Shown: positions 1 to 5,184 of the stretch, one piece after another
Numbering within the stretch: the stretch's first letter is position 1
How the letters are laid out: each line of letters opens with the position of its first letter
From: UBA8199 sp035358715
GTDB lineage: Bacteria; Verrucomicrobiota; Verrucomicrobiia; Limisphaerales; UBA8199
Length of the DNA stretch: 6,911 bases
Reading direction: 5' to 3'
Assembly (NCBI GenBank): GCA_035358715.1
Contig: DAOPPX010000187.1
Location: 1 to 6,911 of the forward strand
The notes under the pieces: generated by a model
Database searches by the model: none
Seen by the model: the letters and a program-made list of their open reading frames with translations, nothing else
Told to the model about the DNA's origin: nothing
Program-made: the position numbers and the translations under genes

Positions 1-37
1 CCTTCCTCACCAATTGATGCCTTTCCTGTTCACAAGG

Positions 38-175
38 CTAAGGTTTGGGGCGGTCGAGCAATAGACGCTTACGCTGGCCGTTGACTTGGCCGGTCCTCGA
101 AGTTGGCGAAGCGCAGGAGGCGAGAAGCAGGAGCGCACTGGCGAGCCAAACCAATGGAACCAACGTTGTTTTCAT
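38..175 (-). CDS. small lipoprotein, 45 aa, unknown function
   Basis: A short reading frame on the minus strand starts with ATG at 175-173 and stops with TAG at 40-38. The product begins MKTTLVPLVWLASALLLLAS and then Cys21. It has a basic N-terminus, a hydrophobic stretch (about residues 5-19) and a good lipobox (Leu-Ala-Ser-Cys, Cys21). A lipid-anchored mature peptide of about 25 residues would follow, polar and basic, ending RPKP. No homologue is recognised. Tiny lipoproteins of this size exist (entericidin-like), but I see no specific match. There is no clear Shine-Dalgarno sequence. The start lies 19 nt beyond the GTTAGCC end of the palindromic element at 184-318, much as the 111-aa gene starts 12 nt beyond its own element. 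It would therefore be the first gene of the next cassette-like unit. It could still be a chance frame; the intact lipobox is the main argument that it is real. Confidence 0.55.
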   Translation of the reverse strand: MKTTLVPLVWLASALLLLASCASPTSRTGQVNGQRKRLLLDRPKP

Positions 176-183
176 CTCGGTAA

Positions 184-318
184 CTTCAACCCTTGGCTAA
201 CACGGAAGTTGCGGCCGAAAGTTGCGACCCAGCGCGAGCGCTCAGTCACCGCGCGCCACTGACACCCAGGATGGAACAGAACCACCATCGCGCCGTTGCC
301 TGGAGCGCCATGTTGAGC
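184..318 (-). repeat. palindrome-rich intergenic element, possible attC-like site
   Basis: Read on the minus strand, GCTCAAC (318-312, fits RYYYAAC) begins 6 nt after the stop of the 111-aa gene. The far side offers GTTAGCC (201-195) or GTTGAAG (190-184), each one base from GTTRRRY. In between, 266-270 pairs with 299-303 and 271-274 pairs with 285-288, leaving a one-sided 10-nt bulge (289-298). TCAGT/ACTGA pair at 242-246 and 258-262, GAGCGCTC at 236-243 is self-complementary, and AAGTTGCG is repeated directly at 206-213 and 219-226. The position between two co-oriented small genes, the size (about 124-135 bp) and the terminal boxes resemble a long integron attC. I could not find a convincing L'/L'' pairing next to the boxes, so the assignment is weak. 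It could be another kind of interspersed repeat. Confidence 0.35.
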
Positions 319-324
319 AGTTGT

Positions 325-660
325 TCATAGCAAGTGTGCTACTACCCAGACGAAGAAGAAGCAAGCGAAAACCAAGCTGGGCACCAGCCCAAACAGAATG
401 GTAATTGCCGCGGGCCTGTGCCTGTGCATAAGGAACTGAGCCAGCGCACCGCATAGCAAAACCGGGCCGCAACAGGCGAAGATTCCAAGAAGGACCTGCG
501 CCGTGGGGTCCATTACCGTTGTGTTATTCCCGATATATGTAAGGAGCGGCTTTGGGAAGAACACCCGGAACAGAAAATACAAGGGAACGGCGAAGACAAC
601 AAACGCCTTGAGCGGTAACAAAACGAACCCGATGCAAGACTCTTTCTGCTTCACGGTCAT
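325..660 (-). CDS. small three-helix membrane protein, unknown function
   Basis: A 111-residue hydrophobic protein with three likely membrane helices, at about residues 10-33, 54-77 and 84-109. The loop between helices 1 and 2 is polar (around YIGNNTTVMDPT). Helix 2 has a Cys pair (Ala-Cys-Cys-Gly-Pro, 62-66). A basic stretch before helix 3 (His-Arg-His-Arg, 79-82) suggests that loop is cytoplasmic. I do not recognise the family. There is no clear Shine-Dalgarno sequence; the ATG at 660-658 is the only start that keeps helix 1 whole. The gene sits between two palindromic elements, 12 nt after one and 6 nt before the other, like the single gene of an integron cassette. Base composition is less GC-rich than trpA or manC, consistent with acquisition. 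The reading frame is convincing; the function is open. Confidence 0.7.
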   Translation of the reverse strand: MTVKQKESCIGFVLLPLKAFVVFAVPLYFLFRVFFPKPLLTYIGNNTTVMDPTAQVLLGIFACCGPVLLCGALAQFLMHRHRPAAITILFGLVPSLVFACFFFVWVVAHLL

Positions 661-672
661 GGGATACGGCAG

Positions 673-756
673 CTCTAGCGCAAAGGTCAGCGACGCGAGC
701 CAGCTGCCCCTGACGTTCGATTCGTCTGTGAGCGAATCGGCTGGCTCCCGTTAGAT
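673..756 (-). repeat. 84-bp attC-like palindromic element
   Basis: Minus-strand reading: ATCTAAC (756-750, exact RYYYAAC) at one end and GCTAGAG (679-673, near GTTRRRY) at the other, complementary at 5 of 7 positions. Inside these, TCGGCTGGC (737-745) can pair with GTCAGCGA (686-693) with one mismatch and one unpaired extra base. The spacers to the end boxes are 4 and 6 nt. That is the R''-L''-L'-R' plan of an integron attC, including the extrahelical base. A competing, stronger fold pairs 697-704 with 740-747 (8 bp perfect) and 718-724 with 733-739 (7 bp perfect), with an 8-nt loop and a one-sided 13-nt bulge (705-717). The length is within the usual attC range. It lies between two co-oriented small genes and supplies the last codons of the upstream one. 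Confidence 0.5.
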
Positions 757-1253
757 GCACCGCTGTCGTTAGCATTTCGGCCTGCGTGCACTAGGGTGGA
801 TAGATAGCACCATTCACTCCATCCTGCCATCGAGGGAAAACCAGAGTCGTCAGTCCTCGGTCCGGACTCCCATTGGAGCTTGGACTTGGCCAGTAACTTA
901 GAACTGGCCTGAAACTCGTACACAGTAGCTTTCCCTTTCTTCCAGACCGACTCGAAACCACACCTGGCAGCCGATTCCTGCCGGATAGCGCGCCGAATGG
1001 GCTCACCCCGGATAAGGGTGCATGAGAGCGGAGCGTCATTTTCACCGCGGAGATCCAAATAAACGTAATCGTTCTCATAATCGAAAACGACCTGAAATTG
1101 CGTCATTGCTTCGTTCGTGGAGGCGCACAAGACGACGATCCAGGGTCTGTCGCGTAGGTCCTTCAAGCCAACCTCATAAGAAGTCCAGAAAGCAAATGCG
1201 CCCACTGAAAACATGAGCAACAGAATTATCGCAATTAGCCGGCGTATGATCAT
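687..1253 (-). CDS. membrane-anchored or secreted protein, unknown function
   Basis: A 188-residue protein starting MIIRRLIAIILLLMFSVGAF. A basic start and one hydrophobic segment (about 4-23) indicate a signal peptide or N-terminal anchor, with the rest outside the cytoplasm. The body has four cysteines (43, 78, 98 and 149) and alternating hydrophobic/charged stretches suggestive of a small beta-rich domain. No family is recognised. The C-terminus is odd: from about residue 156 on, and certainly from Ser167, the codons come from the palindromic element at 673-756, giving a low-complexity tail rich in Ser, Asn and Arg. The natural end is therefore probably near residue 155; a TAG lies in another frame just there. 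A frameshift or element insertion may have extended the gene. No Shine-Dalgarno sequence is visible; the ATG at 1253-1251 is the start that keeps the signal segment. A frame starting at 1755 ends just before it but is not believed. Confidence 0.6.
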   Translation of the reverse strand: MIIRRLIAIILLLMFSVGAFAFWTSYEVGLKDLRDRPWIVVLCASTNEAMTQFQVVFDYENDYVYLDLRGENDAPLSCTLIRGEPIRRAIRQESAARCGFESVWKKGKATVYEFQASSKLLAKSKLQWESGPRTDDSGFPSMAGWSEWCYLSTLVHAGRNANDSGASNGSQPIRSQTNRTSGAAGSRR

Positions 1254-1254
1254 G

Positions 1255-1766
1255 TTAAGTGATTAGATAGACTGGTCCATCTTCCCGTTTTGGGATGATA
1301 GGCCAACGGCTCCCTGCCGCCGATGAATCCGTTCGCTTCACGCCGCCACCCTTACTCCCCCGGGTTCGTGATGTAAAGGCCTCGTTTCGAGTCTGGAAGC
1401 CATGGCCAATGGAGGCGAGGCCGCATTTCACTTTCTTCGGGTGAGGCTGGGGGAGCGCGCACATTCTTGTCCGCTCCGTGCTCAACAGGCCGCTCGGCGG
1501 ACAGAAATGGCCGCGCTCCAGGGGCCGTGGGAGCATTCTCAGGACTGAGATTGTGCCCTTGGTCGGTGGTGCTGGCTGTCCGCTTGGACGTTCCCTGGCC
1601 GTCCAGTGACCATCCCGTGGCCGTTCTAGAGCCGCTGCCGACCCGTCCATCCGAGGCTCAAGCTGCTTGGAGGAGGCGCTGGGGACAGCGTTCCCTTCCT
1701 GTACCCTTTCGTTCCAGCGGTTAAAACCGTTGAAGCGGCGGGGCGGTTCGGGCATGCTGCGGCCGG
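1255..1766. other. about 510 bp without a convincing gene; inverted-repeat-rich
   Basis: No frame here gives a protein I would trust. The minus-strand frame filling it (1755-1255, 166 codons) is dominated by Pro, Arg, Ser and Gly with no hydrophobic core. Structures seen are TCTCAG-GA-CTGAGA at 1537-1550; GGAGCG/CGCTCC at 1452-1457 and 1472-1477; CGGTT-AA-AACCG at 1718-1729; and a second copy of CGGTT at 1744-1748 that can pair with the same AACCG. The last two lie just upstream of trpA and could be regulatory, but I see no trp leader peptide, no run of Trp codons and no good promoter. Near 1301-1340 the minus strand can be read as RTDSSAAGSR, close to the RTSGAAGSR encoded inside the element at 673-756. 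A decayed copy of that element family may sit here. Confidence 0.45.
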
Positions 1767-2567
1767 ATGAATCGCATTGTTGAACGATTCGCCCGCCTCA
1801 CGCGGGAGCGCCAGAAAGGCTTTATCGTCTATCTCGGCGCAGGCGACCCGAACCTCGACGCCACACACCAGTTGGCGCTCGCGTTCGACCGGCTGGGCGT
1901 GGATGTGCTGGAACTGGGCGTGCCCTTCAGCGACCCGCTCGCGGACGGTTTGGTCAACCAGCTTGCAGCCCAGCGTGGCTTGGAGTCGGGCACCACGCCG
2001 CCGAAGGTTCTCAAGACGGTCGCGGCCATCCGGCGCGAGTCGCAAATTCCCATCGTACTCTACATCTACTGCAATCTCGTCCATCGGTACGGCGTCGAGC
2101 GGTTTATCCGGGACGCCGCTCAGGCGGGGGTGGATGGCCTGCTGGTGCTGGATTTGCCCCCCGAGGAGAGCGACAGCTATGAGGCGCTCATGCGCCAAGC
2201 CGGGCTGTGCAATATATACCTCGTGGCGCCGACCACGCCGGACGAGCGCATCGAACTGATCGTCAGGCGCGGCGAGGGTTTTATATATTACGTTTCGCGC
2301 GAGGGCGTCACCGGCATGCAGGCCAAAGTCGCCGATACGGTAGCGCAGATGACCGCCAAGATTCGAGCGCACACTGACTTGCCGGTTGCCGTCGGCTTCG
2401 GTATCTCGACGCCGGAGCAGGCGACTAGCGTGGCACAGAGCGCCCAGGCGGTGGTTGTGGGCAGCGCCATTGTGAACCAGGTTGCCCAGTGTGGTGCAGC
2501 GCCGGAGTTAGTCGAGCGGGTCATCGCTTTCACCAGACGCCTCCTCCAGGCAGTGAAGAAACCATGA
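1767..2567 (+). CDS. trpA: tryptophan synthase alpha subunit
   Basis: A TIM-barrel enzyme that splits indole-3-glycerol phosphate into indole and glyceraldehyde 3-phosphate, passing indole to TrpB in the cytoplasm. Its 266 residues match the usual length. Both catalytic residues are in place with E. coli-like numbering: Glu49 in VLELGVPFSDP and Asp60 in DPLADG. Also present are YGVERF (108-113), the SREGVTG loop (177-183), and the phosphate-binding GFGIS (210-214) and VGSAIV (231-236). After Asp60-Gly the family normally has Pro; here it reads ADGLVNQ, a lineage variant or a change in the loop next to the active site. The ATG at 1767 follows a GC-rich leader without a Shine-Dalgarno sequence; it fits the family N-terminus. 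No trpB lies upstream or elsewhere in the window, so the two subunits are encoded apart or trpB lies outside it. manC follows after a 63-bp gap on the same strand and may be co-transcribed. Confidence 0.96.
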   Translation: MNRIVERFARLTRERQKGFIVYLGAGDPNLDATHQLALAFDRLGVDVLELGVPFSDPLADGLVNQLAAQRGLESGTTPPKVLKTVAAIRRESQIPIVLYIYCNLVHRYGVERFIRDAAQAGVDGLLVLDLPPEESDSYEALMRQAGLCNIYLVAPTTPDERIELIVRRGEGFIYYVSREGVTGMQAKVADTVAQMTAKIRAHTDLPVAVGFGISTPEQATSVAQSAQAVVVGSAIVNQVAQCGAAPELVERVIAFTRRLLQAVKKP

Positions 2568-2630
2568 ACCTCAAACGGTAGGGACGCCGCATTGAGGCAT
2601 GGCGCGCCTGCAGAAACCAGTGAAACAAGC

Positions 2631-3764
2631 ATGAAAGCCAAACCAAAAACCAACGAACGTTTCGTAATCATCATGGCGGGCGGGCGCGGCGAACGCTTCT
2701 GGCCAGTCAGCCGCGAGAAGCGGCCCAAGCAACTCCTCACGCTACTGGGCGGCCGGTCATTCCTCCAGCAGGCCGTTGATCGCGTGCTGCCACTGGTGCC
2801 CATCAAAAACATCCTAATCATCACCAACGAGGTCCAGGCACCCGAGGTGCGCAAACAATTGCCGAAGTTGCCGAAGGAGAATGTCATCGCCGAGCCAATT
2901 GGCCGCGATACCTGCGCGGCGGTGACGCTAGGGGCCGCGCTGGTTGGGGCGCGCTCGACCACTGGCGTTATGGCGGTGCTTCCGGCCGACCACGTCATTC
3001 CTGAGGAAAAGAAGTTCCAACAGGTTCTGGGGGACGCCTTTGACCTTGCGAGCCGTGGGCAGGCCATCATCACCATTGGCATCAAGCCCTCCGAGCCGGC
3101 AACGGGCTACGGCTACATCCGCGTCGGGGACACGCTGCCGCCAGCCGCGGGCGTGAAACCCTATAAAACCCCCTTCCACCGCGCCGAGCAGTTTGTCGAG
3201 AAGCCCCACTTCGACAAGGCGCTCGAGTACGTCAACAGTGGCCAATATCGCTGGAACGCGGGCATGTTCATCTGGTCCTTCGTTACCATCACGGAAGGCC
3301 TGCAAAAGCACCAGCCGGAGATGTACGCGGCCTGCCAGCGCTGGTTCAAAGTCGCAACCCAGCCCGCCAAACTCAACAAGGTGCTCGCAAAGGAATATCC
3401 CGAGTTCAAGAAGATCTCGATTGACTACGCCCTGATGGAGCACGCCCACAATGTCGTCGTGGCCGACGGCGCCTTTGAATGGGACGACCTCGGCTCCTGG
3501 ACCGCCCTCGGCCGGCACCTCAAGCCCGACCCGGAGGGCAACTGCGCTGTCGCTCATTTCATTCACGTTGACGGAGCGCGAAACATCATCTTCGACGCCC
3601 GCAGCAAAGAACGCCGCACCCCCATCGCGGTGGTCGGCCTGCGCGACTCAATTCTCGTTCAGACCGACGACGCCACCCTGCTCGCGCACAAAAGCCAGGC
3701 TCAGAAAGTCAAGGAACTCGTCAAGCGCCTCGCCGCAGACCCGAAGTTGAAGAGGCTTATATGA
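2631..3764 (+). CDS. manC: mannose-1-phosphate guanylyltransferase
   Basis: Makes GDP-mannose from GTP and mannose 1-phosphate, the sugar donor for mannose- and fucose-containing polysaccharides and glycans; cytoplasmic. The 377-residue product has the full nucleotidyltransferase domain. The nucleotide-binding signature MAGGRGERFWPVSREKRPKQ spans 15-34. It is followed by AEPIGRDTC (87-95), the metal-binding LPADHVI (117-123, Asp120), GYGYI (159-163), FVEKP (188-192), WNAGMFIW (208-215), SIDYALME (263-270) and WDDLGSW (284-290). A short C-terminal extension follows, but no phosphomannose-isomerase cupin, so it is the single-function type. I prefer ATG 2631; the frame stays open to TTG 2592, but the 13 extra residues are not family-like. 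The stop overlaps the next start as ATGA, implying translational coupling to the lyase remnant. Confidence 0.95.
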   Translation: MKAKPKTNERFVIIMAGGRGERFWPVSREKRPKQLLTLLGGRSFLQQAVDRVLPLVPIKNILIITNEVQAPEVRKQLPKLPKENVIAEPIGRDTCAAVTLGAALVGARSTTGVMAVLPADHVIPEEKKFQQVLGDAFDLASRGQAIITIGIKPSEPATGYGYIRVGDTLPPAAGVKPYKTPFHRAEQFVEKPHFDKALEYVNSGQYRWNAGMFIWSFVTITEGLQKHQPEMYAACQRWFKVATQPAKLNKVLAKEYPEFKKISIDYALMEHAHNVVVADGAFEWDDLGSWTALGRHLKPDPEGNCAVAHFIHVDGARNIIFDARSKERRTPIAVVGLRDSILVQTDDATLLAHKSQAQKVKELVKRLAADPKLKRLI

Positions 3765-3967
3765 GCAGGACAAATACGGTTGCACTCAGAGGACTCTTGG
3801 CGGCGACCTTCTCGCCTTTCAAGGCGGATGGCTCCCTTAACCTGCCCGCCGCCTTTGCCCGCGGAGATATGGAGGCGGCCCGCCGCGAGCAAATGCGCTG
3901 CGTGCGGCTCATCCGGACCCTGGCCGGCATCGGCTTCTTCGATTGGGTAAGCGCCCAGGCAAATTGA
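3761..3967 (+). pseudogene. remnant of an N-acetylneuraminate lyase/DapA-family gene
   Basis: A 68-codon frame overlapping manC by 4 bp (ATGA). Residues 8-30 (ALRGLLAATFSPFKADGSLN and on) look like the N-terminus of the NanA/DapA aldolase family, where a Thr/Ser-Pro-Phe strand opens the barrel. Residues 32-56 (around FARGDMEAARREQMRCVRLI) look like the late helix that family members carry near residue 230. The final GFFDW resembles a C-terminal end. The barrel between them is absent, including the substrate-binding GTTGE loop, the catalytic Tyr and the Schiff-base Lys, so the product cannot be a working aldolase. An intact relative should be about 300 residues, so roughly 200-230 codons are missing while the frame stays open. 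The family call is from memory of conserved patterns. Overlap with manC suggests the intact gene was the next member of a sugar operon. Confidence 0.6.
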
Positions 3968-3979
3968 CCCCAGCCTGAT

Positions 3980-4019
3980 GCGTCTGGACTGACGCGCCGC
4001 GCCGGCCTCCATCGGCGCG
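3980..4019. terminator. two stem-loops between convergent genes, possible terminator
   Basis: GCGTC-TGGACT-GACGC (3980-3995) is followed at once by CGCGCCG-GCCTCCAT-CGGCGCG (3998-4019). They lie in the 87 bp between the end of the lyase remnant and the end of glpQ, which is convergent. There is no T-run on either strand, so a classical intrinsic terminator is not shown. The position suggests a bidirectional stop or mRNA-end structure. Confidence 0.4.
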
Positions 4020-4054
4020 CCTCGCAGCCGGACGTGATCCCCTTCGGGCTGCGT

Positions 4055-5068
4055 TCAGCGCATGCCGCGCGCCCCAAGCCACTTCACGACCACATCCGGG
4101 AAGTCGGTGAAGAAGCCGTCCACCCTGGCTTCGGCAAAAAGGACCTCTATGGCATCGTCCATCGAGTCGGCAAACTTCGGCAAGTCATCCGCGCGCAGGG
4201 TGTAGGGGTGCACCGTCAGCTTTGCCGCGTGAGCGTCATTAACGAAGTCAGTGACCTTGCGGCTGGCCTTGGATTTGCCGGACACAATGGCCCCAAGCTC
4301 GGGGCCAATGCCGTCGGCCACCTTCGCCAGTTCCTTCATGCCCGCGGGCGTGAACCAGGCCTCCGCGCTCGTGCCGTCCGGGTGCTTCCGGTTCGCCGAG
4401 AGCAACAGCAGAAGGTGCCCTTCCCAGCCCAGCTCGGTGCGGATGCGCTTCACTTCGTCCGGCTCGAAGCACTGGACCCAGCACGGGTCCTGTTTGGTCG
4501 CGTAGCCGTAACGCCGCAGGATGGGCAGCACAATCCGGCTGATGTCATGGCCCGCCTTGCGGTGCCAGGCCGGCTGCTTGATTTCGGGGTAAATGCCCAC
4601 CACGCGGCGGCAGGTCTTGTTGAGCCCCTGGATGAGCTGCAGTTCCTCCTCCAGCGTCGAAATCTGGAACGACGCCTTGCCTGCCGGAAAGCGGTCCGGA
4701 TAGACGGCCTGGCCGGTCTTGGCGTTGACGCGTTCATTGGCGCGCAACTGCTTGATCTCCGCGAGCGTGAAATCCAGCGCGTAGTAATGGCCGTTGGCCC
4801 GTTTGCGATCGGGGAACCGCTGGGCGACGTCGCTGATGGTCTCCAACTGGGTGTCGTGCATCACGATGGGCACGTCATCCTTCGTGAGCACCACATCCTG
4901 TTCCAGGAAGTCCGCGCCCATCGCGTGGGCCAGCACCTTGGCCGCGACCGTGTGCTCGGGCAGGTAGCCGCTGGCGCCGCGATGCGCGATAACGGCAGGC
5001 TTGGCAGGTTGGGCAACCACCGGCAGGGCCAGGGCGCACAGGAAGGCAATGAGCAAGTTTTTCATCAT
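4055..5068 (-). CDS. glpQ: periplasmic glycerophosphodiester phosphodiesterase
   Basis: Hydrolyses glycerophosphodiesters (deacylated phospholipids) to glycerol 3-phosphate and an alcohol, using a divalent metal. The 337-residue product resembles E. coli GlpQ along its whole length. A signal peptide (about 1-19, cleavage after Val-Val-Ala) is followed by VIAHRGASGYLPEHT (26-40; catalytic His29-Arg30, Glu38), LEQDVVLTKDD (55-65; metal-binding Glu56 and Asp58) and VMHD (69-72; catalytic His71). Further on come FPDRKRANGHYYALDFTL, GIYPEIK, QCFEPDE, ADGIGPE, VHPYTLRADDLP and the final FTDFPD. I chose ATG 5068, which begins MMKNLL and gives a normal signal peptide; the frame is open to TTG 5095. 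No glpT transporter gene is adjacent. It is divergent from the CE15 esterase gene, with 116 bp between starts. Confidence 0.95.
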   Translation of the reverse strand: MMKNLLIAFLCALALPVVAQPAKPAVIAHRGASGYLPEHTVAAKVLAHAMGADFLEQDVVLTKDDVPIVMHDTQLETISDVAQRFPDRKRANGHYYALDFTLAEIKQLRANERVNAKTGQAVYPDRFPAGKASFQISTLEEELQLIQGLNKTCRRVVGIYPEIKQPAWHRKAGHDISRIVLPILRRYGYATKQDPCWVQCFEPDEVKRIRTELGWEGHLLLLLSANRKHPDGTSAEAWFTPAGMKELAKVADGIGPELGAIVSGKSKASRKVTDFVNDAHAAKLTVHPYTLRADDLPKFADSMDDAIEVLFAEARVDGFFTDFPDVVVKWLGARGMR

Positions 5069-5086
5069 GATCTTTGATGTCGCGCC

Positions 5087-5117
5087 ATAAGACAACTGTC
5101 GCGCGGCACTTCGTCAA
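5087..5117 (-). promoter_or_regulatory. possible glpQ promoter
   Basis: On the minus strand TTGACG (5117-5112) lies 19 nt before TCTTAT (5092-5087), which is 18 nt before the glpQ ATG. The -35 matches the sigma-70 consensus at 5 of 6 positions and the -10 at 4 of 6, but the spacing is longer than the usual 16-18. I found no Shine-Dalgarno sequence downstream of it. Weak evidence. Confidence 0.25.
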
Positions 5118-5184
5118 GCCGGAAAGACCCAGCCATGAATCTGCCTGACATGTCTTGACGGAACGCGTAGTCTTTCAAGCGCTC

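Noticed and set aside
1480..1486. GCTCAAC, an extra RYYYAAC match
   Set aside because: Such a match is expected about once per kilobase per strand; no partner box or palindrome of attC form surrounds it.
1255..1755. 166-codon minus-strand frame filling the space upstream of trpA
   Set aside because: Composition is Pro/Arg/Ser/Gly-rich with no hydrophobic core or motif, and the region is full of inverted repeats. It reads like a translated repeat rather than a protein.
2564..2581. Five-codon frame MNLKR starting in an ATGA overlap at the trpA stop
   Set aside because: Too short to support as a gene; chance overlap is the simplest explanation. It might be a relic of a lost coupled gene.
2592..2630. 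TTG start extending ManC by 13 residues
   Set aside because: The extra residues are not family-like, no ribosome site precedes the TTG, and ATG 2631 gives a normal N-terminus.
1626..3085. Long minus-strand frames opposite trpA and manC (2372-1626 and 3085-2288)
   Set aside because: Antisense shadows of two confidently identified enzymes, caused by high GC content.
4034..5077. 347-codon plus-strand frame opposite glpQ
   Set aside because: Antisense shadow of a full-length GlpQ; no motif and no initiation signal.
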